A stretch of DNA of 64,000 nt from Datnioides undecimradiatus (taxonomy: Eukaryota > Chordata > Actinopteri > Lobotiformes > Datnioididae), in the NCBI GenBank assembly GCA_008933995.1, contig WARS01000032.1, positions 930,001-994,000 of the forward strand, read 5' to 3'. Positions 38,151-50,755 of the stretch are shown one piece after another (the first letter of the stretch is position 1; the number at the start of each line of letters is the position of its first letter). The notes under the pieces were generated by a model. That model saw nothing but the letters and a program-made list of their open reading frames with translations. It was not told the origin of the DNA and did no database searches. The position numbers were made by a program, and so were the translations under genes.

Positions 38151-38171
38151 AGTGGGGGGGAGTGGGGGGGG
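38151..38171 (+). repeat. G-rich tandem 10-mer
   Basis: AGTGGGGGGG is repeated twice in tandem and followed by one more G. The two runs of seven and eight G could supply the four G-tracts of a G-quadruplex. Confidence 0.85.
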
Positions 38172-38732
38172 CAGATGATAAGTGGACAGAGAGAATAATC
38201 ATTTACTCTGTTGGGGAAAACAAATACATATGGTAGTTAGATAAACTTCAAACGGGGGACAGACATCCTGAAACCAGAGGGTTGCTTGGTGTGTCTCTTC
38301 GGACCAGAGAGGAAAGAGAGATTTGGCTGTGTTTAGAAAGCAGAAGTCACTCCCGATAAGATATATTTAAGATGTCTAAACAGAGATAATGGAATTTGTT
38401 GTGTTTTGCTGCTTTGAAGGATGCAGTTTTGTTTTGCGTCTTTTCACCGTCGTTGTAGCAGTTCAAATATTTATCATGCTAAATTTACAGTCATTTTCAA
38501 TTTGAATCTGCTATCTTGTGTCTGGCCTAAACATAATATTTACTGTGCCACGGCTACCATTTGCAGCATTCATTTTGATAAAATTTGTTGCAGCCGTACG
38601 TCAGTTTGTTGGAGCAGGGTTATGATCACCTGTGACTGTAACAACATTGAAAGGATCTTTTTGTTGTTGTTTTCAGATGTAGATCATTCAGACTTGAGCT
38701 ACTTTGCTGGTCATATTGGAACAAACAAGATG

Positions 38733-38826
38733 TCCATCATTTTGAAGGTATTCCCTTTTGAAGGTATTCCCTTCAAAATGATGGAAGGTATTCCCTTCAA
38801 AATGAGGGGAAAATGAGGGGAAAATC
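38733..38826 (+). repeat. Hairpin plus nested tandem repeats
   Basis: A 16-bp perfect inverted repeat (38733-38748 with 38770-38785; core CCATCATTTTGAAGG) flanks a 21-nt loop. A 21-bp perfect direct repeat with a 24-bp period overlaps the right arm (38761-38781 and 38785-38805). It is followed by an 11-bp tandem (GGGGAAAATGA) to 38826. This looks like slippage around a hairpin. Confidence 0.9.
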
Positions 38827-38934
38827 TGAAAATGTTTCCTTTGCATTTGACCTCATAAGTCAGATGGCCTGCAAAGACCTAAACAAACAATTAATTGGTA
38901 AAACAAACACAAACATGTTGATGGACAGGCCTCA

Positions 38935-39625
38935 CACACTCCCTGTTCAGCTGCCTGTTCTGTGTTTTCGCTTTAGGTCATCTTTTACCTCCTGCTGCAC
39001 CACCTTTCCCTGTGTGGCTGGCTCAAGGTCCCTTGTGGCCCTCCACCCTCACAGGGCTTACAGCCTACATGTGTGGCACCCATCAAGCTAACACCAACAG
39101 ATAGCATCATTGCAATCCTGACGGAGTCGCAGACAGTGAGTGACGGTTTCCCCTGTAGAACATTTTCTCCTGCAGACAGAATGGGTGAGCTCTGACATTC
39201 AGAAAAGGGAGTTTCCCAGTGTTTTCTCCACCAGACTGCATGTTTGTCTGGTACCTGCACAGTCAAAACAAAACATAAATACATCTCTTAGTGGTATTTA
39301 TGGTTTTCAAACTACCCCCATACATGGAAACATGGTGGAAAACAGCACCTCACAGAACTTGGGATACCCTCAGAGCCACCATAGTAACATGATAAACATA
39401 GTGTCTGCCATTAGACGGAATAAAGCAAATAAAGTGAGTCACTGATTCTCATTTTTCGTCCCTCTATCCATCCTGCATCAGCAACATATACGCTAAAGAC
39501 AACAAGTGGGCCAAAAAGCACTGGGTGGGTTTGTGCTTCAGTTTCAACCTTGGCCTCACTCTCATAAAAAGTGGTGGGGGAAAATGTGAGCTGAGGACGG
39601 TCACGCCCAGTCAGCGTCAGGTGAG
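38935..39625 (+). other. Exon-like or conserved island
   Basis: Two open segments end at strong donors. The first, ending at 39138 before GTGAGT, carries CVAPIKLTPTDSIIAILTES. The second, 39482-39620, lies between TGCATCAG and GTGAGT and carries NIYAKDNKWAKKHWVGL; it is 139 nt and open throughout. Their phases do not join directly. Neither peptide is one I recognise. The minus strand is open as well (38985-39284, 39411-39662). These may be exons of an unrecognised gene or a conserved non-coding element. Confidence 0.25.
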
Positions 39626-40164
39626 TCATTTTATGTGGCAGTTCAGGTTGCAGTCGGTCCAAACCGCCTGCGACTTCTTGTGGCCAGCACAGGTCAAATA
39701 CTGGTTGGGGAGAGAAGGGAAAAAACTAGGTAGGCTTAATTCATCCTTGCCTGTGACAGGTGTGTTTTTATGTTTTTGTTTTTTCTAGTTTACCTAAATC
39801 CTTCTTTGCAGGACAGGGGGCGAGTCCCTGGTGGCACTGCCAAATGACTTAAGGCCTCTTCACCCTCATTATTTAGACAACCTGCTGAAATGCTATTTTG
39901 AGAGAAAATTAGGTAGATCGAAATCATGTCCCACCACACCTCTCATTCCAGTGCAGTCAGAAACCATACACAATCAGACTTGAATGTTCACATCCACTGC
40001 AATTTTTATAAAACATGACTGTGCCAGTTTGACAGTTTTGGTAGAACACTGGATGAAATCTGTTTCTGTTGTATAGAAAGATAATACAAGTTGGAGGAAT
40101 CAATCAATTATAAGAACTGAAGCCATTGAAAAAAGGCTGAGTTGACAGACAAATCAGCAGCTCT

Positions 40165-40455
40165 GTGAGGCTGTAAGCTCTGTTATGCTTTGAGCTAAAT
40201 GCTAACATCAGCATGCTAACAAACACGATGTTTATGACATGTAGTATTTGCCATTTTCACTATAGTTCAGTGTGTTAGAGTGCAAACACACTAATTTAAA
40301 AACCCTAAAGGCTAGCATTAGCATTAAACACAGGAAAAGTATAGCTGAGGCAGATGGGAATGTCATTAATTTTCAACATGGAACAAACAATCCATTACCT
40401 GTTGAGACTTTTCACTCAAAACCACAAATGTCTTCCTCATACTAGTGCTAAGGGC
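40165..40455 (+). repeat. GCTAAC-rich teleost interspersed repeat, copy A
   Basis: The order GAGCTAAATGCTAACATC, AGCATGCTAAC, GATGGGAATGTCATTA and TTTTCACTCAAAACCACAAA is familiar from a very abundant fish repeat. This copy is internally shortened: the central part present at 58636-59180 is missing. Confidence 0.65.
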
Positions 40456-43394
40456 AGACAATAACAAAGTTTTATGCTAATCCATTCTGTGGCCTGGCTG
40501 CAGTAGAATAAAAGTCAAGCATTATTAAAGTTTGTAGGCTTTATCCTGTGAGGAAACTAAGATTTGTACAAATTTGTGTTGTTGGTCTGCTGTCGTGGTG
40601 GTTCAACCGACAGACCAACATCCCAGAGAGCTGCGCTGCTGCTTGGCTGGAACACCAATTATAACAAATAGTTTCCCTGCAAGCAAGCTCCAACTCTCCT
40701 ATCAGCTTTAAGCAGTGTGAAAACTCTAGTCTGTGAATTTCCCACAACTATTAGAGTAGGAAACATATAATGTCTTCCAATAGGTAGTGGATCCAATTAG
40801 ACAACAATTTTCATGCAGATTATCAAGCGCTGCTGCTTAAAACCAGGTGACAACCATTGGAGAAGAAATGGGTAGGGGAATAATTGTAAGGAGAGGTGGT
40901 GGGGGGGATTTCCATCCATGTGTTTTTATTTTAAGAGAAATTTATAAAACTCTTTGTTTTAGAATCCAGGGGTTGACCTGTGCTGTGCCCCCCCCCCTTC
41001 TCACCCTCTCCAATCACGTTTAAGCCTTTAATCAAACGGACATCTGGATTGCATTGAGTGTTGCAGAGAGAGAGGCCTGATTGCTGTTAAGCAGACCACG
41101 CGATGATGTCACTTTTCATTAATAATGATGCTGCCCACAGCATTCGCATTTATCTTCCTGTCTAACGACGCAGAGACCACAGGCTGAGGACATGACAGTG
41201 ACCATGGATGCTCAACCAGCCAGCTAAGAAAACAAGCAGACGCTGCATGACGGCTCCATGGTACCATTGACTCAAGAAGTATAACAATAAAACCAGGAGA
41301 AAGCTACTTGAGGAACAATACCTAAAGTACCACTAGCAATGCATGTAATGGGAAGGTACACTCCATGTTAATTAAGCCACATGACAGGTAACTAACGACT
41401 GTATCACCAGGATTGGTAGTTTGCAGTTTAGTTTTCCTGACAGGTATTACACAATTTAAATTGAGAAATGAGAGATATTTGCTTACTTTGTTGTCATGAT
41501 CTTGCTGTGCATATGGCAGTACACAGATTTGCAGTGTTTTTAGCCAAAAAAAATATCCATCCACTGATGTCATCTGAGTTGTTGTTGTGAAATCTTTAAT
41601 TATTATTATTATTATTATTTATTGAACCATTTGTTGCAGAATTTAGGACAACAATAATAAAGTGAATTTTAGATTCTCATTTTTCTTCAGATTTGGAGAC
41701 ACTTTTGGTTATTTTGTTGGCATTTTGGGATTCAAATCACAGGAGTTTTGTCAGAGCTTTGGTATGACGATCAAATGCAGACCTGATTTATTCTGGCGTT
41801 TCCTGATTAAGACAAGGAAAACCGAAAATCAAGCATACAGGTAATGTACAGTCCCCATTATAAACAATGTTACATGCATACCGAGCGACCGAGCAAAAGT
41901 TCATTCCCGACACACAACTGCTCCGTGAACTCTCAAAGTCTTTTCTCTGCACTCGAGTTTCATTTAGTTTTGACAGTCAAGGGTGGGCTCAGTCTTAGGC
42001 CATTGTGTCCATAAATTTAATCTGTTACTGTTAAGTCTACACCCTTTTCCAAAACTGTGTTATGACTGGCTTATATGCTGTGCAACACCATCAGTGCGGA
42101 TTAAAAGCAAAGTGAAGAGGAGGGGGGTAGAAATAAGTCTTTTTCTTTACTATGTAAATGGCGCTATGGTGGGCTATGGAATGCATCTTCAGAGCCTGTC
42201 ACAACTGCACAGCCTTTTATACTTAAATGAGTTTTATCAGTTGGAAAGACAATGCATTTTTACTTTAACCATCTGAAATGCACACTGAATTACAGTTTAG
42301 TCAGTTTCAGGGTCATTAGTATGCACTGTCTTCATGTCCCGTCATGTGAGGTAAGTAAACCGCTGATAAACCTCCTAATAAAGTAAAATAAACTAATTTG
42401 AAGTGATGTGTGGCAGCACCAGTTGTGCTAACAGCCTCACTTCAAAAAAGCAAAATTAATATAAAAAACGTCTTGTACCCACTGACTGCTGTCTGGAGAT
42501 ACAGACTTGAAGCTCAGCATTACACTTTTGAAAGTCTGCAGTCCATCTGATATGCATTTCTGTATGATGTGGGAGAAAAAAACTTGAGCACCAGGAGAAA
42601 ACTCAGGCCCACAAGGAATGCATTTCTCGCCAGCAGGAAATTATAATCATGACATGCTAATCATAAATTAGAACAAGTTTAATTATTTCTTTACCATTTT
42701 TAAAGCCTGATCAGAAACAGTCACGATCACACCAATCAGACTGCTAACAATGCGGCCTTACAAAATGAACAGCCATGACAACTTGGCCAACGATAAAAAC
42801 ACAAACACACTGTAGATTTCTGGGATATGGCTTCATTTGAAAGATGTCAAGCCCATTTACTGATGTTTTCTTGCATGTGACACGGAACACACCAGTGAAT
42901 ATGAAGAAAGGAAAGCAGTCTGGAGATGCAAAAGGGAAAAAAAATGGACAAAACTGTTTGCTGAATATCTTTTACATGGCCTTCAAATTAGTCATCTGAT
43001 AAAGTTATTAGCAGGAACAGTTTGGTTGGTTTGGTTAATGAATCGGTGTGTGTCAGAGGTACATAGCTGCCAGAAAAAAGCAGCAAAAAGCATTGTCATT
43101 TTTAATCAGTTGTTAGGAAAGTTAAAACAAGGGAAGTTTCCCCAAGATAAGAATATTTATAGAAAAAGCAATAGATGGCGAAATTAGAATAGGGGGATTG
43201 GGCTTTCACTGTGTGACTGTGTCTCCTCAAAAACACGTCATAATTCTGACTAAGCATTTTTATTTGGGATGAAAGTGACCTCATGGCTGATCTGTCATAA
43301 GCATAAAAAACATTCAGTTCTCATGTTTGAGTTCAAGTTTTAAAATGCAGTACATCACTCATGAACAAGCTCACGGTTCAGACAAAAGCGGTGC
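40456..43394. other. Intergenic DNA with a candidate regulatory patch at 41000-41200
   Basis: A run of ten C (40988-40997) precedes a complex patch that contains CCTTTAATCAAACG, ACGCGATGATGTCAC and TTCATTAATAATGATG, which resemble TCF/LEF, CRE-like and homeodomain sites. An (ATT)n tract lies at 41597-41619. I recognise no exons. Open frame 41983-42276 (+) shows no family features. Confidence 0.4.
41597..41619. repeat. (ATT)n microsatellite
   Basis: About seven to eight perfect ATT units. Confidence 0.9.
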
Positions 43395-44020
43395 AAAAGT
43401 CAGTTTACTCAAGTACATTACTTAAGTACACATTACCCACCTGTGGTGCTTGTTACCCCATTACATTTCACAAGGAAATGTTGAATTTTTTACTGTAGTT
43501 ATTTACAGCTTTAGCCATTTCACTGATGCTGAAAACATAACAAATGGTGTGAGCTTTAAAAATATCTTCATAAAGTTCATAAAGGTACAGCTGAAATGAT
43601 CATTGGATTCATTAATTGGTCTTGCTGGCACATCACAGTTCCAGCTTCACAAAAGTGAGTGGTTTTATGCTTTTCCTTTATTTATTTTAATTTTGAGGTT
43701 TCAACAAAATAAACAATGTGACGGTGTCACTTTGAGCCCTTACTAACTAATAAGTTCTTCTAACTAGTTTCTATTTTCCATACTGGTGAATAGAGAAGAT
43801 AACCAGCAGGTTAATGGTTGGTCTATCAAAAAAGTTAGAGAGGCACTCCACCTCAAACAACCTCAACAGTAAATCCTGCGATGGAAGAGTAATATTGGTA
43901 TAGAGATATATAACTGAATCACAGGTCACATGGGACTTCTGTTGCAGTACTTTTGCTTTTAATTGGTTAGTACATTTTTCTAGTTTTACTTGCAATACTT
44001 TTACTTAATAGAACAGCAGT
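43395..44020. repeat. ACTTAAGTA-type teleost interspersed repeat, diverged
   Basis: TTTACTCAAGTACATTACTT and TACCCCATTACATTTCACAA stand at the left. GCAGTACTTTTGCTTTTAAT and GCAATACTTTTACTTAATAG stand at the right. These are the hallmark phrases of a common fish repeat of nonautonomous DNA-transposon type. The interior is diverged. The pieces at 53690-53880 and 60470-60610 probably belong to the same or a related family. Confidence 0.6.
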
Positions 44021-44105
44021 AAAGATTTGGAACATCATGACATATGTAGTTTGATGGAAAAAAATCAAGATTTAAAACTTTTTTTTTTACATAAACATGG
44101 GTCAG

Positions 44106-44194
44106 CGTAGAAGTTGTGTCTACATCTAAAGATAAAGACAGAGAACGTGAAGGAGGAGGCCGGCTTTATAAAGATCACCAGCTCAGCAGCCCAG
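44106..44194 (+). other. Exon-like segment 1 of a candidate gene
   Basis: The acceptor is a T-run then GGGTCAG; the donor CCAG|GTGAGT is near perfect. The 89-nt segment is open in a frame that takes in one base, gives 29 codons (including DKDREREGGGRLYKDHQLSS) and ends in phase 1. That phase fits the entry of 52668-52805. A second frame is also open. I recognise no domain, so this could be chance. Confidence 0.2.
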
Positions 44195-47100
44195 GTGAGT
44201 CTCATCTCACTAACGACCCACAACCGCTCTGCAGGCTCACTTCCTGAAAAGAGGAAAGAGTATGCAACAGAGAAAACAGAACCAAACCATGTCCAATATA
44301 CCACTGACATTGATTCATACGTTTGTGCACAACCTGTCTACTTGCTTCCGTCTGTAGGTGTAGGTCCGTCTGTGAGGTCTGTGCAGCTTCTCAAATGCTT
44401 GCAGAACCATAGTACTTTAATATTACCAGGTAATTTACCCCAATCTGTATTTCTCCTGCGGTTTTCCCTTTGTCTTTTAGAAAAATCCTCACATTTCTTG
44501 GTTCTTTCATGTCATGTAGAGGCAATATTTTTCACATTTCCCAATTTTGTTTTTGTGATGTTTTACTTTTTTTTTTCCTATTAAATTTCATTAGGTTTTA
44601 ATTTATTTTTTTTGCGAACAAAAATGCAACTACATAGTTCCCCCAATATAAAAAAAGTGTTTACAGCTGGATGAAGAAATCATTTCTTCTTGAGAAATAT
44701 AATTCAGATGAATACAGCACATGTTTAAGTGTAACCATATGTTGTATTGTATTTCAGTTCATCTGGATAACTGTAGAGTGTAATTGAAAACAGCACAAGA
44801 CTTCACGTTGGGTGCTTTTAATTTGACATCAGCTGATGGCTGCTAATGATGGAAAAAACATAATCTTTACTATATTAAATATTTCAAATGTTTTGGGGGT
44901 TGAAACAGTTGTAGGAATAAAGTGATGTTGTAATGCACTATTTCTGAAATTGCTAAAAGCTTTAGCACGTTTGTGTTATTAAGTGAGCATGTCCAAAGAT
45001 GTGACACGTGTAAAATGCTTTTTTGAGGTGACAAGAGGCCATTATGGCCCATGTCAAACTTACGCAGGTTTAGACAGGATTCCTGAATACTTTGCATATA
45101 AATTTCACATCAATAAGAAGAGCTTAAGCCTCTATATTTGGACATCTTTTCAACATTTAAAGACATTCCTTTGCCATGTGCTTTTGATAGTCATTAAGGT
45201 CTGTTTCCACTCTAAATTATGTCTTGCCCTTTCGGTACGTCTGTTGTGAAACTTGAAAGTTATGTAAATGAAAACTCAAAAGGATTGTTTTATTTAAAAA
45301 ATGTGAATCTGCAGCTGGGATGTTCCTTTGTAATTCGGACATAAAACACTTGAGTACGTACAAAAGACAGATTTATTTATTTATTTTATGTTTGGGTTTG
45401 GGTTTTTTTTCATTTCCACTTACAAAATTCCTGTTTTATGTTATTTATGCCAAAGCCAAAATAATTGGCGTGACTGACATCTTTCTAAACCCATTTGCTG
45501 GTGAACAATAAAGGTTCAACTCTTCAGAGATTCACAGAGCATGGACTTTGTCCAAACTGACTTGGGGTGCAAACAAGAATGCCCTGCTTTAAAGTCTGAG
45601 CGTACATTAATGAGGGAATAGTTTTGAAAGTGTTTTGCTGATTATGCTGCTTATCCAAATGAGGAGGGGGACCTTTCAAAAGAGGAAGCCATTTATCTAT
45701 GCAGGGACAGCAGAGTCTGGAGAGCCTCACTGTGCTTCTCTTATCACAAAAAACTTGAAGAGATTCAACACAAAACGGCACCCATTTGATCTCGATGGGG
45801 TGACTGCCTACTGTCAACTCTTAACCCTATCAGTTTATTATATCCAGAGTTATTTCACCATGCACCCATGTGATAAATTGGACTATTGTTATTTTGCAAT
45901 ATGCACTCATGGGTCTAACTGACCTATGAGTGAAAATGACAGATTTCACTGGCAGATTCAAGCCAGAGGAGTCACTTGGCTCGCTGTCGAGAAGTTGTCA
46001 ATAATAGCGTGAAAGGTTTTCACCCCACGACTAGCAGGAAATATTTCCATGAAATATTCTCCAGATTCAGAATAATAAACGGCATGCCTGTTCTCTCCAC
46101 AAGCAACAGCATGTTATGATCATACGCAGGCTTTCTGTCAGTGTAGAAATCATCATTACCACAACTGTGCTTCTAAAAAAAGATGAAAGACGGCATCTGG
46201 ACCAGCAAGGTGGCCTTTAGCAGGTCTGGTGCACTGTTGCATGCTATCTGCTCCATCTTCTAAAACCTCAAGGTGAAGAGGATGAACAAAAACACATGTG
46301 ACCTGGGAGTGATTTCACACTGCGGAGCCGGGTCAGGTCATTCTCCATCTTCCTTTGTTTCAGGATGGTTCTTTGAACCCGGGGGCCAGAAGCCTGCTAA
46401 CTCCATCATAAACACGACATAAATCTTTCAAGCCATTTTGGTATGTGGCCAGAAAATTTCAATGGCTAATACGCTCAGATTTGTAATTTTAGAAGATGTT
46501 ACTATAACCTACAGGGCTGTAAATCAACTCACCTGTAACCCAAAAATGCTTTGAATTTCATGTTATTTAGATCCTAAAACTTAAAAATAAAAGCAGATAA
46601 ATTATGTAAACTTCATGTCACACCCATCCGCCACACAAACTGATGCAGTGTTTTACAGTTTAGAATATGTTTTCCCCACCTTTCAAAGCAGCCATTCATT
46701 TCATTCTTTTCCTTCTGATGTCCACTTTGATGGATAAAAGCTACTGCAGAAAACGTTCCAACAGGACCTCCCCTCCTAACCTCCCCTATGCCTGCAACCT
46801 GAATGACTGACCTTGCATGTTGCAAGTACATTTTGAGGATGTTCCTGTCTGTGTTCAGTTAAGGGTTTGATTCACTCGTAGTTGTGGGATAATGCAAACC
46901 CCTCTTGTGAGCCCCGTCTGGTTTTGGTCAATTCACTATTGTCTTGAAGTAGGGAGTTCAGATTTTGTTATAGTTAAAATGAGGTAAATGACAAAGTTAT
47001 GTTTAAATAACATCTAAAAACCAACTGGTGACACCAGATGTTACTTGTGTCCTCGTTACCAGTTATTCTCTTTCTACACACAACAGATTCAACCACAGTA

Positions 47101-50100
47101 AAAGACGTGATTACTAAACAGATGAAAAATGACCATGCCCAGTTTTTTGCCCATGATAGAGAGAGAAATTTGCAGAACTTGTGGTATGACCCTTTAAAAT
47201 CCCTGCACACCTACAGATGTGATTTCAATGACTCTCCACAATTGGGCAGAGCTATTGTTTGGTGGACTTTCCCCATACAGGTGCAACTAGTGGGAGAATA
47301 AGGAAGATGCCATTCAAGTAGTTTGTATACATCCACGCAGCAAAAAGCAAAACCACCTGCGCTGTTAGGAGTATGTATTGTACCTTGGTAGATCCACAAA
47401 TAATTATGATATTACAGACAACAAAATGCCACTTTTTGATGGGCACCAAAGAGATTTTTAAAACATTTTTAAATTGTTTAGACAATGAAATAAAATTTCC
47501 ACACGATGTTCACAAACCCTTAGATTTCATCTTCCATTAGTCTCAAAGTGAAATGCTGCCACACTTCACACTGGGCAAGCAGGAACCTGCTAATGTTTGC
47601 CATTTTTACAAAAAAAACCCATAAAACCTAATGCTTTTGGGAAAAGGGTGATTTGAGACCTCATATCTCCATTGCTGTCCTCACGCATCTCTGATATTAC
47701 TTGCTTTCGTCCATTGTATGCAATTGTGTTATCTCTGTCGAGCCCTTCCCTTCCCAGCTGGTTGGCAGAGGCGAGCTTGTAATTGTGTGATGAAAGCCAT
47801 CCAATTAAGAGGAAACATGTAGGTCCTGATGTTAACGTTTGTGTCCTGACAACGCTGGTGGTCATGGAGGCCTGCTGCACAACAGACTCTCATAGTGTGG
47901 GAAATCGACATAACCCTATGAGACATGGCCATGGCTCAGTATTAATTCCTTTAGTCATTAATGGCCTTTACACAAAGTCTTTCGTATATTGTTTTAATAG
48001 GGGAGCAGTGCTGACGTAAGGAGGGAGCAGTGTTCTGACTGCTCAAAAGGGAGGGGAGACCAAAAGGTTTCCATTGTCTCAAATGAAGTTGGCAGTGAGA
48101 GTGGTTTACTTGGATTCTCCCTGCATGGTGTAATTTGTGAGTATTATATTGATAACCTGCATTCAGCTTCACTTGTGTGTTTGTCTGCACTCTGCTGTAA
48201 TAAGAAATGATGCCATATGTAACTGAGGCCAAAGGGAATAAGATTTCAGCCAGACGGTTAAGTGAATCACCAACTGTGTTGCATGTGAACTGTACATTTG
48301 CGTGACTTGTTGTTTATTGCCCACATTCAGCTTCGTGACTGTCTTCCATATTTGTGCCAAGTCTGAGGCCACATTCTTAAATCTCTCCAGTTGGTTGGTA
48401 GAGAAAGTGGCTTGTTTTCCTCGCTGGAGAATTCTGGTCCATTTCACATCCACTATATGACCATGAGATATGTACTGTATGTTATATAAATACAGTTTCT
48501 CAGTGTGTGGCATACAGATTGGAAAATTAACAAGAAGATTTGATTCTCTCCTTTTTTTGCAACGTTCCTTTTCATTTTTGTTCTCATTTATGGAATTAGG
48601 TAACATTTTGATGAGGAACCGTTATATCTGCTGAAAAAATCAATGGAAAACGCACAGTTTATATTCTCTCTGCTGACATTTTGGAAATTTTCTTTAAATC
48701 TGCTCACCATTTGGGAACACGCTGACTAAACCAGGATCAAGCACAAGTACTAGAAATTGAAGTTGTGCTGCCACAAATCTGTGTCAGATTTGCTGTTTGC
48801 TCTTTTCCTCCAGCAAGCAGTGAGCAGTTTGCCTGGGACCGACAGCAATGCATTTGAGTCTGATAGCTTATGTAGTACTTATATTTGTTGTGTAAAATGA
48901 TTATTACTTTACTATCTGTTAAAAGTGTATACGCTGGTGTAAAACGTGGGTGGCTCGATGAGGAGAACAGTCTTAAGACAACAGTCACCCCATCTTTAAC
49001 TGACTGGTAGCCTGTTAATACATTTTATGTTGGTTATGTTTTATTTGCTGCTTTTCTGCACCAGGCTAAACAAATCCCAACTTGGCTTTTGGAGATGCCA
49101 AGACAGATGATCTAATGGATGCTCAGCAAGCTCTACTGCTAATAAAACACTAGCAAATTAAAGGTAAATGTAGCTTAGTAATTGTACAGATTGATCAGAT
49201 GCATGACTGAAATGAGTTATGATACATAATGATTTCTTGCAGCTGAACTTCACATTTTGAAAATGAGATGTGAACCCGCATGTGAAAGGCTAATTCAAAC
49301 CAGTCACATTTATATTAAACACAGAACAAGGCACAGAAGTGGGAGAAAATGAAGGAGATGTAAACAGTTTAACTTGAACTGAATGAAAAGGGATCAGTCA
49401 TTACATTAAGTGCCCTGCACATCAGTTTTTTAACGGTATAATTGCAGATTGAGAGTTTGGCTGATTGAAAAAAGTTAAAAGTGCTAAAAGTACACATCTC
49501 AATCGAGTTAATACAAGACTGACTGGTTGTAAGTACTTTTTAATCCACTCTGTTCTCGGTTTTCATTCTTTGATGATAGAAGACACAAAGGTTTGAATTA
49601 ATAGTGCATCCTGCATATGATCTATTTTAACTTTTAGCTTTTTTAACTTTTTTTTTTCAAATCTTTCTAAATAGAGCTGAGGAGTATTTCTTTGGGGTGC
49701 TCATACAGACGTGCAGGGCTCACTTGCACTCTTGTGGATCCATGTGTTGGATTTGGCATGCTGGCTGAGCACATAAATGTGTTTGGCAGATCCATAGCCT
49801 AGTTTTGTGACTCATTCACAAGTGTTACATGTTAGATTCGAAGAGGAAAACTCAGCTGGTTTACAATTTGTCAAAAGTGCCCTTGCCAATAGGTCCTTTT
49901 TAATTTTATGGCAGTGCCAATCAAATTTACAGGAGGGACCTCTGAACACTTCTGCAGACTTAAAAGGGTCAGGCCTTAAAAATGCAGGGTCTTAAAATCT
50001 GATGACATGTATATCTTTCCTAAGAGGATTGTACCATTTGCTTCACTCAGCGCTCTCAGGGGATGAAGTGTGGCCACATGCCAAAAATAATATCTTAATT

Positions 50101-50394
50101 ATCAATACTGCATGTTAATGTTTTTGCGGTGATGAAAAGCCTCTGCAAACTATTGTACACTAAGTGAATATAAAACAATGAACATGAAAGTGGAGGACGT
50201 GGAGCACAAATAGATTCTTATGCTGTACCGGTATCCAGTGGTGACACAGCTGCTCATGCTACCTGTCTTTCACTCACTCAATGACCGTTTTTAGCTAAGA
50301 CAACCACTTTTGTCTTGACTGACTGGCTCATTTATTTGGAATCACCACACAAGGTAAGTATGTGTTGGTGCATCTTTATGCTGATCTCTGTCTT
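44195..50394. other. Intergenic or intronic DNA with complex patches
   Basis: No repeat family or protein was recognised. Complex patches occur at 45560-45830 and 47650-48060. The latter has several TAAT-type cores (CCAATTAAGAGG, GTATTAATTCC, GTCATTAATGG) in 200 bp. If the candidate exon chain is real, this would be its intron. Confidence 0.4.
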
Positions 50395-50755
50395 TAGGCT
50401 CCCTCCACCTTCTTCAGGTGGTACAAAATAGTGCTGCTCCACACATGAACACATCAACCTCTAGCTTCATTCCCCACATGGGCTCCCTGTTACATTTCAC
50501 ATTGATTTTAAAACTCTATTACTTACTTTTAAAGCCTTAAACAACTTTCGTCCGAAATATATCTCAGACTTATTGACCCTGTATTTTCCCTCTGGGCCAT
50601 TAAAATCTGTGGATTGAACCCTGCTGGTTGCTCCCTGATTGGTGACAAAGGGTGAATTGCCAAGCAGCGCTCCTAAAATCTCGCAAACTCAGATACAGTA
50701 TTTCACTAGTTTCTTTAAAGTTCCTTTTAAAAACGTTTCTTTTTTTAAAAGCAGT
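50395..50755 (+). mobile_element. Degraded L2-like LINE, 3' end of the reverse-transcriptase ORF
   Basis: Conceptual translation gives LQVVQNSAAPHMNTSTSSF, then ILKLYYLLLKALNNFRPKYI and SDLLTLYFPSGPLKSVD, then a stop. This follows the C-terminal pattern of vertebrate L2/CR1-clade LINE ORF2 (LQ-VQNAAAR, LHWLP, FKILLL-FKALN, P-YISDLL, Y-PSR-LRS). A frame further on carries FFKVPFKNVSFF, matching the usual final FKS-LKT-LF. Stops and frameshifts show an old, inactive, 5'-truncated copy. Confidence 0.8.
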
